NCBI RefSeq assembly: GCF_011059105.1
Contig: NZ_JAALLS010000011.1
Location: forward strand, 62,001-126,000
Direction: 5' to 3'
From: Fodinibius halophilus
GTDB lineage: Bacteria > Bacteroidota > Rhodothermia > Balneolales > Balneolaceae
DNA length: 64,000 nucleotides
Notes under the pieces: model-generated
The model's input: the letters and a program-made list of their open reading frames with translations, nothing else
The model's database searches: none
Told to the model about the DNA's origin: nothing
Part shown: positions 18,511-28,111 of the stretch, piece after piece
Layout: the number at the start of each line of letters is the position of its first letter
Position numbering within the stretch: position 1 is the stretch's first letter
Position numbers and translations under genes: made by a program

Positions 18511-19170
18511 CTATGGAGGTGTTAGCAAAAAAATCTTTTCTGTGAGGTATGAAGACAGACCACGCTGTTGAAATTTCTTTAATTCTTTAAACTTAGGCTG
18601 TTCGTGCAGAAGGTTCAGTGAAAAGCTGTTACCAAAGAGTTTGCGAATCTCTTTTTCTTTTACTGAAAAAGGAGGACCGTTCATTTCCCCTTGTTCATAT
18701 TCGAAGGTTTGGAGTAGAATCTGAGTTTCGGGATTACACAGTTCCAGTACTTTTTGTGCATACTCTTTGCGCATTGCCGGGGGTAAGGCAACGATCGCTG
18801 CCTTGTCATAAATAATGGCAGGGGATTCAATCTGTTGAGAGGGGAGCTTTAAAAAATCTCCTTGCCATAATCTTAGTCGGTCAGTGGTATAAATAGTAAA
18901 GCCGTGGCTCTGTTCTTTGGTAAATTCCCCAGAGTATTTTTCTTTGAGCTCGTTTATCGCTTTTGTTGAGGTCTCAATACCTGTTACAGCGTGTCCCTGT
19001 TCCAAAAACCACCCCATATCTCTGCTTTTTCCACAAAGCGGAACAAGAACCCGAGAATTTTTGTCAATAGATAAATGGGACCAAAGCTTGGGCAACGGTG
19101 GATATACCGTCTCCATGTGCCAGCCGGTATTATCTTTTTTCCAGCGACTCTGCCAATAGCTTAATTCCAT
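18511..19170 (-). CDS. Thiopurine S-methyltransferase family protein
   Basis: A 219-aa SAM-dependent methyltransferase. The family signatures are the opening YWQSRWKKDNTGWH, then RVLVPLCGKSRDMGWFLEQG (motif I) and GIETS, with the IYDKAAIVALPP region as motif IV. Bacterial homologues methylate thiols or selenium/tellurium compounds; the natural substrate here is unknown. The frame continues upstream to 19212, but the ATG at 19170 fits the family N-terminus and leaves 62 bases to the divergent mgtC-like gene, enough for a shared promoter region. Confidence 0.88.
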   Translation of the reverse strand: MELSYWQSRWKKDNTGWHMETVYPPLPKLWSHLSIDKNSRVLVPLCGKSRDMGWFLEQGHAVTGIETSTKAINELKEKYSGEFTKEQSHGFTIYTTDRLRLWQGDFLKLPSQQIESPAIIYDKAAIVALPPAMRKEYAQKVLELCNPETQILLQTFEYEQGEMNGPPFSVKEKEIRKLFGNSFSLNLLHEQPKFKELKKFQQRGLSSYLTEKIFLLTPP

Positions 19171-19232
19171 AATTGGTGAATTCGTAATAATATTAGTCTT
19201 ACATAGTAACAAGATAATAAAAGAAGAGTGGC

Positions 19233-19724
19233 ATGGATGTTAACTTTGTTTTAATACCGACAGCCAAAGTCATATTTGCAATGTTTCTTGGTGGGCTAAT
19301 GGGATTAGAGCGGGAACTGGCAAGAAAACCGGCGGGTTTGCGGACACATATGCTTGTTGCAGGGGCTTCTTCATTGCTGGTAGTGCTGGGCGATATCATG
19401 ATTATTAACTATAGCACTGGTTCGGTAGTTGATGCTATACAGGCTGACCCCATTCGTATTATGGAGGCTATCATTACCGGAATTAGTTTTTTGGGGGCCG
19501 GAACTATTATTTTTAGAAATCAGGAAGAAACGGTTGAGGGGCTTACGACCGCGGCCTCTATTCTGTACGCAGCAGCTATTGGAATTACCGTTGCTTTACA
19601 ACAGTATCTGTTAGCCGGGGTGCTTACCGTTATAGCAATCGTAATTCTGTTTGGATTGGGTTATATTGAGCGCTTTGTAAAAAGGCTGAGAAAACGCCTC
19701 TACGATGATAACCCCAAAGACTAA
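19233..19724 (+). CDS. MgtC/SapB family membrane protein
   Basis: A 163-aa inner-membrane protein with four to five hydrophobic helices and the MgtC core: FLGGLMGLERELARKPAGLRTH, then GISFLGAGTIIF and VEGLTTAASILYAAAIG. MgtC proteins are linked to growth in low Mg2+ and, in some bacteria, to control of the F-type ATP synthase. It lacks the C-terminal ACT-like domain of the long form. It is divergent from the thiopurine methyltransferase gene and 18 bases upstream of the MATE gene. Confidence 0.92.
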   Translation: MDVNFVLIPTAKVIFAMFLGGLMGLERELARKPAGLRTHMLVAGASSLLVVLGDIMIINYSTGSVVDAIQADPIRIMEAIITGISFLGAGTIIFRNQEETVEGLTTAASILYAAAIGITVALQQYLLAGVLTVIAIVILFGLGYIERFVKRLRKRLYDDNPKD

Positions 19725-19742
19725 AGTTCATATCTCGATTCG

Positions 19743-21047
19743 TTGAACCGGAAAATCCTGAACCTGGCGATCCCCAACATCATCAGTAACCTTTCTGTAC
19801 CTCTATTGGGTGCGGTAGATACCGCCTTGGTAGGGCATCTGGATGAAGCCTATTACCTGGGAGCCATTGCTGTAGGCAGCATGATCTTCAATTTTATCTT
19901 CTGGGGATTCGGTTTTTTACGGATGGGTACAACCGGACTTACCGCACAGGCTTTTGGAGAGCAAGAGAAAACCGACAGTATTATGACGCTGGCTCGTGCC
20001 CTCACTGTTGCAGGTGTTTTTGGGATATTAATTGTGTTGCTGCAGGCTTGGATTGCTGATTTTAGCTTTTGGGTTGTTGAGGCATCTCCCGAAGTAGAAC
20101 GGTACACCCGGATCTATTTTGAGATACGAATCTTTACCGCTCCGGCAACGCTCTGTCTTTATGCGATCAATGGTTGGTTTCTGGGGATGCAGAACGCACG
20201 CTACCCGATGATCGTAACGATATTTCTGAATGCTTTGAACATTGCACTGGATGTATTCTTTGTCTATAGCATGAATATGAATGTAGATGGTGTGGCAATG
20301 GGTACCCTGATAGCACGTTATGCCGGCCTCACGCTTGCCGTTATACTGCTGCTTTATAAATACCGGGATTGGTTTAAAGGGTATGTGCACGAGCTGCTGA
20401 TGGAAGTAAAAGCTATGAAGAAATTCTTTTCCGTCAACCGTGATATTTTTATTCGCACGCTCTGCCTCATCTTCACATTTTCCTTTTTTACCGCCAAGTC
20501 GGCGGAATTCGGGAATGTTGTGTTGGCAGCAAATTCAATTTTGCTCCAGCTCTGGATGATGGTTTCTTATGGGATTGATGGTTTTGCTTATGCCGCGGAA
20601 AGTCTTATTGGGCGTTATACCGGTTCAGGTCAGCAAAAGCGGATAAACCTGGCAGTAAAATACTGTTTTATATGGGGAACGGGCATCGGGGTGCTTGCGT
20701 CGGCAGTGTATGCTATTTTCGATACCCAAATCTTATGGCTCTTTACCGATCAAAAAGATGTGATTGATACTGCGATGGTTTATTTTCTTTGGACGATTGC
20801 AGGTCCCGTTGTAAGTAGTTTCTCTTATATCTGGGATGGCGTTTTTATTGGAGCTACTGCTACCGGCCCTATGCGTGATTCCATGATTGTAGCTACGTTG
20901 ATTGTGTTTTTGCCGGCTTATGCTATTGGCGTTTTGTATTTAGGGAACCACGCCCTTTGGTTAGCAATGACATTGTTTATGTTAGCAAGAGGAGCAACAC
21001 TCACATTTTTTGCACCTAAACATATTTTAAAGGCAAATGCTGTGTAG
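19743..21047 (+). CDS. MATE family efflux transporter (DinF-like)
   Basis: A 434-aa multidrug and toxin extrusion protein with twelve hydrophobic segments in two related halves. The first starts NLAIPNIISNLSVPLLGAVD with ALVGHLDE; the second has YGIDGFAYAAESLIGRYTG. These texts fit the DinF branch. It would export cationic or organic compounds in exchange for Na+ or H+. The start is TTG 19743: the first in-frame ATG lies about 45 codons inside, after the first helix. It is probably co-transcribed with the mgtC-like gene. Confidence 0.92.
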   Translation: MNRKILNLAIPNIISNLSVPLLGAVDTALVGHLDEAYYLGAIAVGSMIFNFIFWGFGFLRMGTTGLTAQAFGEQEKTDSIMTLARALTVAGVFGILIVLLQAWIADFSFWVVEASPEVERYTRIYFEIRIFTAPATLCLYAINGWFLGMQNARYPMIVTIFLNALNIALDVFFVYSMNMNVDGVAMGTLIARYAGLTLAVILLLYKYRDWFKGYVHELLMEVKAMKKFFSVNRDIFIRTLCLIFTFSFFTAKSAEFGNVVLAANSILLQLWMMVSYGIDGFAYAAESLIGRYTGSGQQKRINLAVKYCFIWGTGIGVLASAVYAIFDTQILWLFTDQKDVIDTAMVYFLWTIAGPVVSSFSYIWDGVFIGATATGPMRDSMIVATLIVFLPAYAIGVLYLGNHALWLAMTLFMLARGATLTFFAPKHILKANAV

Positions 21048-21122
21048 TAAATGAAACTACAAGAGGATAGATAGCTGGCTGCTTAAATGCCTACAGCAAA
21101 TGCTATAACACAAACTGTTTCT

Positions 21123-21635
21123 ATGAAAACGATAATGCTTTTAAGACATGCAGAGTCATCTCACGCTGGGCCCGGTGTTAAAGATTTTGACCGCTCACTG
21201 GCTGAAAAAGGTCAGCAAGATGCGCCACGGCTGGGAACGTTTATCAGGCAGGCCAACACAATGCCCGGTTATATAGAAAGTTCACCGGCAAAACGTGCCC
21301 GACAGACTACCGAGTTGCTCATAGATACGGCAGGTATTGATTCAGCAAAAGTTCATTGGAACAAAGATTTATACTACGGCGGTGCCCGCGACTATTTGAG
21401 TGTTATTCAACATGCCCCGGAGGAGATTGATCATATTTTATTGATAGGGCATAATCCTTTATTAGAAGAAACAGTATCGATTTTTTGTAATGGGGAAGGG
21501 CGGTACACGGCGCGTATGCCGACGGGGGCATTGGTTTGCATAGAGCATCCGGCTATTAAATGGGAGCAGGTAAAGGCGGGAACTGCTCGTTTCCAGTGGA
21601 TGATGATTCCCAAAATCCTAAATAACCTGAGTTAA
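21123..21635 (+). CDS. sixA: SixA-like phosphohistidine phosphatase (histidine phosphatase superfamily)
   Basis: A 170-aa protein with the RHG motif LLRHAES near residue 9 (nucleophilic His), a matching Arg in KRARQTTELL, and a second His in LLIGHNPLLEE. The acid residue lies in the PEEIDHIL area. SixA-type enzymes remove phosphate from histidine residues of signalling proteins. The ATG at 21123 is preferred because it puts the RHA motif at the usual distance; the open frame extends 12 codons further. It converges on sulP with a 9-base gap. Confidence 0.88.
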   Translation: MKTIMLLRHAESSHAGPGVKDFDRSLAEKGQQDAPRLGTFIRQANTMPGYIESSPAKRARQTTELLIDTAGIDSAKVHWNKDLYYGGARDYLSVIQHAPEEIDHILLIGHNPLLEETVSIFCNGEGRYTARMPTGALVCIEHPAIKWEQVKAGTARFQWMMIPKILNNLS

Positions 21636-21644
21636 ATTACAAGT

Positions 21645-23378
21645 TTAGCCGGTTACATCTTTGTAGTCATCCAGGCGTGACTTTTCATCTTTTTTGTCCA
21701 TCTTTTTTAAGATATGCGATACTGCTTCATGCGGATCTCTAAAATAGTGATCTTCTCCCAGGTATTCGCGCAGTCCGGATTTGTTGACAACATCCCGCAC
21801 CGGTCCTTTGAGGCCGGAGATATATAGTTCAATATCCCAGTTCTTTAGCGTGCCCACCATCGCTTTGATCTGCTCAACCGCGGTAGTATCGAGTAAGTTG
21901 ATGGTGCTTCCGTCGATAATTACATAATGCGTTGATTTATTCCGTTCCCGACTTTTTTCAATGATATAATCCCTGAAAAAGTCAGCGTTTACAAAAGAGA
22001 AAGAGGCATCTACCCGTAAGATCATCAAACCGTCTATCGGTTTTGCTTCGGGGTGTCGTTCCAGGTTTTTGAATAGACGGGTACCAGGTAAAATACCAAG
22101 TTCAGCTACATTGGGGCGGCTGTATTTATAGAGCATATGGATCATAGAAGCAACAACGCCGAGTAGAATACCCTCTTGTATTCCAATTAGCAATGTGCAG
22201 ACAGCTGTAAAGATAGCGATAAGACCTTCGCTTCGTTTGGTAGTGTAAAGGAACTTAAATTCTGAAATGTCAATGAGGTTGAGAGCCGATACAATAATAA
22301 TTGCTGCCAGTATGGGCATGGGCAGGTAATAGAAGATAGGAGTGAGCAGCAGTAGCGTTGCTATTATTACTGCCGAAGTGATAACATTTGCCAGTGGTGT
22401 TTTAACATTGGCTTGATCTGATGCCGCTGAACGTGAAAAGCTGCCGGATACGGGGATGGATTTGAATAAGCTTCCGAAGAAGTTGGAAGCACCGATTGCT
22501 ATCAGTTCATGATTAGCATCAATGATATAATTATTTCTTTTGGCAAATGTTTGTCCCAGTGATGCTACGCTCATAAATTGTACAAGCGCAAGAGTAAGGG
22601 CTGTGGGGAGCAGCTCCCTCATATTATTAAAATTTATTTCCGGTAAGGCAAAAGAAGGTAACCCCATGGGAATATCTCCTACCAGTTGAATACCTACATT
22701 CCCAGCACTTATGCCCCAAGAGATGATAATACTGCCGCCCAAAATAAGGACGGAGGCCGGAAATATTGGCTTTATATGCTTTATAGTAGCTAGCAAGATT
22801 ATAGCAACACCTCCCCAAAGAAAAGTCTGCAAGTGAATTTGGTCAATATTCCTGAGAACCTCTTCGATAATAACAATCACATATTGTGTTTGGGGGAGTT
22901 CAATCCCCAGCAGGTTATTGAGCTGACTGGCAGCAATAATAAGGGGAGCTGCTAAGGTAAAGCCGGCAATAACCGGGCGGGAGAAAATATTGAACACGGC
23001 CCCCAGGCGCATCGATCCCATCAGCAGTTGCAGCCCTCCGGCCATCATCGTAAGCAATATGGTAAGGGTGATATAACGCTCGGTATTGGGTTCGGCAAGC
23101 AAAGAAACCCCGGCAGCAACAATTAGCATATCGATAGCAACAGGCCCAATAGAAAGGGTTTTCGAGGTGCCAAGAAGGGGATAGATCAGTAATGGGATTA
23201 CCCCGGCGTAAAGCCCATAGATAGGTGGAACGCCTGCAATAACGGCATAAGCCATTCCTTGGGGGATGAACATGACCCCGGTGGTAAGGCCTGCCGTAAG
23301 ATCGCCACGAAACTTTTGGTTGTTATACTCAGGCAACCATCCTGAAATCCTAAACGTTTTTTTGAGCCATTCATTCAT
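21645..23378 (-). CDS. SulP family anion transporter with STAS domain
   Basis: A 577-aa permease of the SLC26/SulP group. The opening GDLTAGLTTGVMFIPQGMAYA is the family hallmark, with about twelve helices to residue 430 and a C-terminal STAS domain (about residues 445-560, with VIIDGSTINLLDTTAVEQIK). SulP proteins carry sulfate, bicarbonate, chloride or dicarboxylates; which one cannot be told. A truncated SLC13 fragment ends three bases upstream of its start, which suggests that sulP was once the second gene of a transporter pair. Confidence 0.92.
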   Translation of the reverse strand: MNEWLKKTFRISGWLPEYNNQKFRGDLTAGLTTGVMFIPQGMAYAVIAGVPPIYGLYAGVIPLLIYPLLGTSKTLSIGPVAIDMLIVAAGVSLLAEPNTERYITLTILLTMMAGGLQLLMGSMRLGAVFNIFSRPVIAGFTLAAPLIIAASQLNNLLGIELPQTQYVIVIIEEVLRNIDQIHLQTFLWGGVAIILLATIKHIKPIFPASVLILGGSIIISWGISAGNVGIQLVGDIPMGLPSFALPEINFNNMRELLPTALTLALVQFMSVASLGQTFAKRNNYIIDANHELIAIGASNFFGSLFKSIPVSGSFSRSAASDQANVKTPLANVITSAVIIATLLLLTPIFYYLPMPILAAIIIVSALNLIDISEFKFLYTTKRSEGLIAIFTAVCTLLIGIQEGILLGVVASMIHMLYKYSRPNVAELGILPGTRLFKNLERHPEAKPIDGLMILRVDASFSFVNADFFRDYIIEKSRERNKSTHYVIIDGSTINLLDTTAVEQIKAMVGTLKNWDIELYISGLKGPVRDVVNKSGLREYLGEDHYFRDPHEAVSHILKKMDKKDEKSRLDDYKDVTG

Positions 23379-23381
23379 ATA

Positions 23382-23588
23382 CTAAAAAGGCCAAAATATC
23401 GGAATAAAGATTGTCGCTAGTATCCAGAAGATAATATTCAAAGGTAATTCAACATTAGTGAAGTCACTAAAGTTATATTGCCCTGCCCCGTAAGTCAAGG
23501 TATTTGTTTGGTATCCAAAGGGCGTAATAAAACTGAGTGATGCTGCAAAGGTCACGGCAAATAAAAAGGGATACGGATCCACATTCAT
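23382..23588 (-). pseudogene. C-terminal remnant of an SLC13/DASS carrier
   Basis: A 68-aa frame whose whole length matches the C-terminus of SLC13 carriers. It reads [20 protein letters not shown] and ends [16 protein letters not shown]. The intact gene at 23893-25671 ends almost the same way (ATIFIPLIWPL). Reading upstream, the frame stays open for about 24 more codons with fading similarity and then stops. The rest of the roughly 590-aa carrier is gone. The stop codon is three bases before the sulP start. It could still be translated as a small membrane peptide, but it cannot transport. Confidence 0.8.
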
Positions 23589-23892
23589 GGCATTAGTCGA
23601 TTTTATGGCACCCGCAGTTAAATTTTGACTAAATACTTGCTGGTAGTTTAATAATTATTTGAGTCTGTTCCCGTTTCTGAATTATGTATCGGGAGGTGTT
23701 TGTGTATTATCACTTTTAAAATAGATGGCCCTACAGAGCATTCTGTTGTAGCAGAAGATAAGTTTGTTGGAAATGGTCAAGTCCAAGAGGATCAAGGTAA
23801 TTGAAGTCATTGGCAATGGTTCTAAGATAATTCAACTTGTTTGTATTAAGCAGTACAACAGTCTGGGAATAATTGTTATTCAATTGTGAAGC
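23589..23892. other. Intergenic gap between SLC13 remnant and SLC13 carrier gene
   Basis: About 300 bases with no gene I can support. The first 75 bases hold an open but fading continuation of the SLC13 remnant on the minus strand. On the plus strand an ORF of about 50 codons (roughly 23653-23800) has no start codon. The stretch probably once held more of the lost carrier. Confidence 0.5.
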
Positions 23893-25671
23893 TTATAAAG
23901 GCCAGATAAGAGGGATAAATATGGTAGCCAAGATCCAAAAAAGTAGATTTAAGGGTAGCCCTACCTTGGTAAAGTCTGTGAACTCATATTGTCCTGATCC
24001 ATAAACCAGTGTATTCGCATGGTGCCCAAAGGGAGTGATGAAAGTTAAACATGCAGCATAGCTAACGGCAAGTACCATTGGTTCTGCATTTACCCCTATT
24101 TGATTGGCTACCTCAAAGGCAATGGGCGCCAATAGTGCTACCGATGCATTTGTAGAGATGATGGCTGTTATCATCATGGTAAATAGGTAAAATCCTGATA
24201 GTACAGCAATGGGGCCAAAGTCGTAGAGCATAGTAATCATAGAATCGGCTATAAGCCCGGCAGCACCGGTTTTATCCATTGCAGTACCCAGCGGAAGCAC
24301 TCCCACCAGCAGCATGATAACTTTCCAGTTAACAGCGGTATAGGCCTCTTCAGTTGTAATACAGCCGGTTAGTATCATCATGATAACCCCGGCCGGGGCA
24401 CTAACCATGATAGGTATTAAGTCGAAAGCTGCCACGCCCACTACAGCTGCCAATATCCCCACGGCGGTATACGTTTTATCGGTGCGGGGACGCATGATGT
24501 CAACTTCCGAGGAGATTACAAATGAGGGATCGTTACTTATTTCGTGAACTCGTTCGGTACTCATGCTAAGTAGTAAGGTGTCGCCCCCAGCCAGACTAAT
24601 GTTACTGAGCTCTTCTTGTTTTAATTCTCCGTGGTGACGAATGGCCAGGGGTACGGCCCCAAAACGTTCGTAAAAGTTAATATCACTCAACTTTCTTCCA
24701 TGTAATGTTGATTCCGGTGCTACCGCTGCTTCAACTAGAGCATCTCGTCCATGCTTTAGATCAATGTCTACCCACTCTTTGCTGGGAATAAGTGCAAGAT
24801 CCTCACGTCGTAAAAGCTTGTCAATTTCGGAGGCACTACCTCGTATCCGCAAGATGTCTCCGGCCTCTATTTTTGTTTCTGTACGTTGAGCGGAAGCATC
24901 ACTTTTAGTTTTGAATATTCGGAGTACATCGAGGTCGAGCTCCTCAGTAAGTCCTCCTTCATCCAAATATTTGCCGATTAAGTTTGACTCTTCTTTGACT
25001 TTGAGATCAGTAAGGTAGCCCTGCATTTTAAAATCGGCAGTTAAGTCTTCATCTTTTCGGCGCGGTGGAATTAGGTCTACACCAATCAAATACATATAGA
25101 TAAAGCCGGCACTCAGGAAAATGAGCGCCATGGGCATAAAATCGAACATGGCAAATCCCTGCCCCCCTCTGTCTTGAACAATAGAGCTAACTAATAAGTT
25201 AGTTGAGGTGCCGATCAGGGTGTGGGTTCCTCCCATAATGCCTGCAAAGGCCAGGGGCATTAGCAGTTTGGATGCGCTGACCCCAATTCTGGCAGCAATA
25301 TCAATAACGACAGGGATAAATATCATAATTACTGCCGTATTGTTCATAAATGAAGAGGCAAAACTTACAAACAATAGCATCACAAAAAGCCAGAGCCAGA
25401 AGTTACGCTTCATCTTTTCACAAAAGAAGTTTCCGGCTTTATTAAGTAGCCCGGTTCTCCGTAACCCTTCGCTGATGACAAACATTGCAGCAATAGTTAT
25501 AGTGGCAGGATTGCTGACGCCGGCAAATCCCTCTTGAGGGGTAAGTATTCCAGAAGCCAAAAGACAGACCAGTAGTATTAAGGCAGCTACATCAAATGAT
25601 ACGTAGTCGGTTGCGAAAAGAAATAATGCAAGTCCAAGCAGGGCAAATACGAAAATAATTTCGAATGACAT
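23893..25671 (-). CDS. SLC13 family permease with two RCK_C domains
   Basis: A 592-aa inner-membrane carrier of the divalent anion:Na+ symporter superfamily. Helices fill residues 1-195 and 390-592, with SFASSFMNNTAVIMIFIPV and GTSTNLLVSS as the first-half signatures and STNASVALLAPIA in the second. Between them (about residues 210-375) sit two RCK_C-type domains. The first includes GDILRIRGSASEIDKLL and the second GGDTLLLSMSTERVHEI. Sulfate, dicarboxylates or similar anions are likely substrates. RCK_C domains bind small ligands in other transporters, including c-di-AMP in some bacteria. It is co-oriented with the SLC13 remnant and sulP, about 300 bases upstream of the remnant. Confidence 0.92.
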   Translation of the reverse strand: MSFEIIFVFALLGLALFLFATDYVSFDVAALILLVCLLASGILTPQEGFAGVSNPATITIAAMFVISEGLRRTGLLNKAGNFFCEKMKRNFWLWLFVMLLFVSFASSFMNNTAVIMIFIPVVIDIAARIGVSASKLLMPLAFAGIMGGTHTLIGTSTNLLVSSIVQDRGGQGFAMFDFMPMALIFLSAGFIYMYLIGVDLIPPRRKDEDLTADFKMQGYLTDLKVKEESNLIGKYLDEGGLTEELDLDVLRIFKTKSDASAQRTETKIEAGDILRIRGSASEIDKLLRREDLALIPSKEWVDIDLKHGRDALVEAAVAPESTLHGRKLSDINFYERFGAVPLAIRHHGELKQEELSNISLAGGDTLLLSMSTERVHEISNDPSFVISSEVDIMRPRTDKTYTAVGILAAVVGVAAFDLIPIMVSAPAGVIMMILTGCITTEEAYTAVNWKVIMLLVGVLPLGTAMDKTGAAGLIADSMITMLYDFGPIAVLSGFYLFTMMITAIISTNASVALLAPIAFEVANQIGVNAEPMVLAVSYAACLTFITPFGHHANTLVYGSGQYEFTDFTKVGLPLNLLFWILATIFIPLIWPL

Positions 25672-25717
25672 GCTTTACTGTCACTTTAATGTATGGGTAT
25701 TTAAAGTTTTACTGATT

Positions 25718-27988
25718 CTATTTATGGGTCGTGCTTTTCTGAATTGTTGAGCTTATTTGTATTTCTTTTAACAAACGATCGTCCCCAGAAATTTCTTTTA
25801 GAAGAAAGAGGATATATCTGATGTCTACATTAATTGCTCGTTTGAATTTTCGGTTATAATGATAGTCGCCAATTACCCCTTTGGGGTTGCTGCCGATGGC
25901 CAGCCCCACAATTTCTCCATCTTTATTTAGCACAGGACTGCCCGAGTTACCCCCGGTTATATCATTACTGGTTAAAAAATTAATGACCGGCGAATCAACA
26001 GAATCAGCATAGGTGGATAATTGGATATATTTATTTAGAGCTGCTGATTTGGTGCTGTTAGCAGCGAGTTCACTGGGAGTTGTAAATGGGTTGTGGTATG
26101 TTCCTTCGGTATTTTTATAGCCGGTAACATGTCCAGTGCTGAGTCTAAGCGTTGAGTTTGCGTCAGGGTAAGACAAGGTGTCGTTTTTAAAGGCCAGCAT
26201 TCCCTCGGCATACCGGCGTTGGGCGGGTCGCAGGTAGGGGACATGTTGCAAATAGTTTTTTCGACTAAACTGGTAGGTTTCAAACATTTTTTTGTAGAGT
26301 TCTACCATGGGATCAGCAGGGGTGGCCCGGGCACTGTCGATAGGGAGATCGACAAACTTTTTGGCTTTTGTAAGATCAAATATAAACGATTGTTGTTCCA
26401 GAGAATCTACATAGTTTGTGATTTCTTGTTTAAGATCTTGCTTTTCGGCCCCGCCGAATAGGCGTATAAGATAGAACATTACTTTACCATCGGGCAGTGT
26501 AGCCTGTGAATACAGCATTTCAGAGAGCATCAACTTTTGTGCTTCGATATTGATATTCTCTAATACCTTTTTATGCTGAGTGATGAGGTTCTTTTTTTGT
26601 TTTTGTGTTAGATCTGTATTGGCAGAATCGCCCCTGTGGCGACGGTATGCGTTATAAAATCCCGCTATTTTAAGCAGTTTGTTATTATTTATGGCTTGTA
26701 CTAATCCGTATAATAAATCACCTGATTGAGAGGCGATGTCATAAGCCTGGTCGAGCTGTTTAAGCACCCTCCGGTATCGTAGAAATCGCAGAGAATCTTT
26801 TCGTGCCCACATTTCGAAATCCTTTTCCAGAGTGCGTTTTTTTTCGATAATATTATGCTTTTCAAACCCGTGCTGTACGTCTCGGTAGTATGCGAGTACG
26901 TTAGCTATTGACGCGCGCCTGGATGTATTCTTAATAGCGGTTCCGGAATCTTGCTCGTCCGCATATTGCAGGCTTTTGAGTATGGCTCGATAAGAGTCGA
27001 GGAGAACCGGATTTCGATGATTTTTATAGAACTCAAAAGAAAAGCTGCTTTCGTTCCTATATGTTTGCCCCGGAAATCCTAAGGTCATGGTAAAATCATC
27101 AGCAGCAACCCCAGAAGTATCAATTGGAAGGTGAGTGGCAGGCTGGAAGGGGATGTTTGCGTCATCATATGAGCTGCCTTGTCCATTGGTGTCTACATAG
27201 GCTCGTAAAAAAGCATAGTCTCCACCGTGAGTGGGCCAGCTCCAGGCCAGGGGTGCGTTGGTGTATTCCGCTACTGCTTTGGGGGGCAGATGCACAAGAC
27301 GCACGTCTTGAATTACTTTATATACCGACATGAATTGGCGATTCCCCGACCAAAAATCGTTAATCTCTACAATGAGATCGTCGGTACTGTCCTTGCGTTG
27401 GGCAATGAGCCTTTTCTTTATAGATTGTGTTTGTTGCTGTTGTTCATAATAGGTTAGAGTGTCAGGAAGCTGGGACTGGATCTGGTGGGTTACTTCTTTC
27501 TGTTCAATCGGAATATACAGGGTATAGTTTTCCAGGGGGAGTTCAGAATCCATAGCGTCAGCATAGAATCCGGTTTTTGGATAATTGTTTTTAATGATGC
27601 TTGCCGAAGTTTTGCCATCGTATGCAATGCGGTGATTGGTGAGGATAAGCCCTTTAGGCGATACAAAGGCTCCGGTGCCACTGCTGCTGCCATTGATATT
27701 TATACGCACAATACCTTGGTTCAACGATGCTTTTTCAGGATGATACAGCGTAGACTTTGCCAGCTTAAGCCCTTTATTTTTCAATGCTTTGTACAGGATG
27801 CCATCAATTTGGGGCAATAGCCACATTCCCTGATCATTGGGGACTATTCTGTTTTCTGGGGTGCCATTTAATTGTTCTGGAGCCATTGTCTGTTGTGCAG
27901 AAGAAGAGGTAGCACACCCGGATAACACAGATGCCGTAATGATAAACAAGGGAAGAAAGAGTTGGTATATATATCCTTTAAAGTGCAT
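25718..27988 (-). CDS. S46 family serine peptidase homologue, lipoprotein, with altered active site
   Basis: A 756-aa protein with a lipoprotein signal (LSGC, Cys25) and the overall layout of S46 dipeptidyl-peptidases (DPP7/DPP11): GTGAFVSPKGLILTNHR near residue 105, WPTHGGDYAFLRAY near 251, and ITGGNSGSPVLN with Ser682. In active members the first motif is TNHH followed by C; by analogy with HtrA (TNNHV) and trypsin (AAHC) the second His is catalytic, and here it is Arg120. The GGDTDNW stretch is replaced by TNAPLAW, and the FDGN Asp that helps hold the substrate N-terminus is Gly. Ser682 and Asp257 remain. It may be a pseudoprotease. Only 123 bases separate it from the divergent 28112 gene. 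Confidence 0.85.
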   Translation of the reverse strand: MHFKGYIYQLFLPLFIITASVLSGCATSSSAQQTMAPEQLNGTPENRIVPNDQGMWLLPQIDGILYKALKNKGLKLAKSTLYHPEKASLNQGIVRININGSSSGTGAFVSPKGLILTNHRIAYDGKTSASIIKNNYPKTGFYADAMDSELPLENYTLYIPIEQKEVTHQIQSQLPDTLTYYEQQQQTQSIKKRLIAQRKDSTDDLIVEINDFWSGNRQFMSVYKVIQDVRLVHLPPKAVAEYTNAPLAWSWPTHGGDYAFLRAYVDTNGQGSSYDDANIPFQPATHLPIDTSGVAADDFTMTLGFPGQTYRNESSFSFEFYKNHRNPVLLDSYRAILKSLQYADEQDSGTAIKNTSRRASIANVLAYYRDVQHGFEKHNIIEKKRTLEKDFEMWARKDSLRFLRYRRVLKQLDQAYDIASQSGDLLYGLVQAINNNKLLKIAGFYNAYRRHRGDSANTDLTQKQKKNLITQHKKVLENINIEAQKLMLSEMLYSQATLPDGKVMFYLIRLFGGAEKQDLKQEITNYVDSLEQQSFIFDLTKAKKFVDLPIDSARATPADPMVELYKKMFETYQFSRKNYLQHVPYLRPAQRRYAEGMLAFKNDTLSYPDANSTLRLSTGHVTGYKNTEGTYHNPFTTPSELAANSTKSAALNKYIQLSTYADSVDSPVINFLTSNDITGGNSGSPVLNKDGEIVGLAIGSNPKGVIGDYHYNRKFKRAINVDIRYILFLLKEISGDDRLLKEIQISSTIQKSTTHK

Positions 27989-28111
27989 GCTGAATTATAT
28001 AATTAGATGCTTATATTTGATCGCGAAGTTTTAAGAAGGTGCGAAGATTTTTTCTTACATTAAAGCGATATAACTTTTGAAAGCATTATAAAAGATTAAG
28101 GTTGTTCGAAT

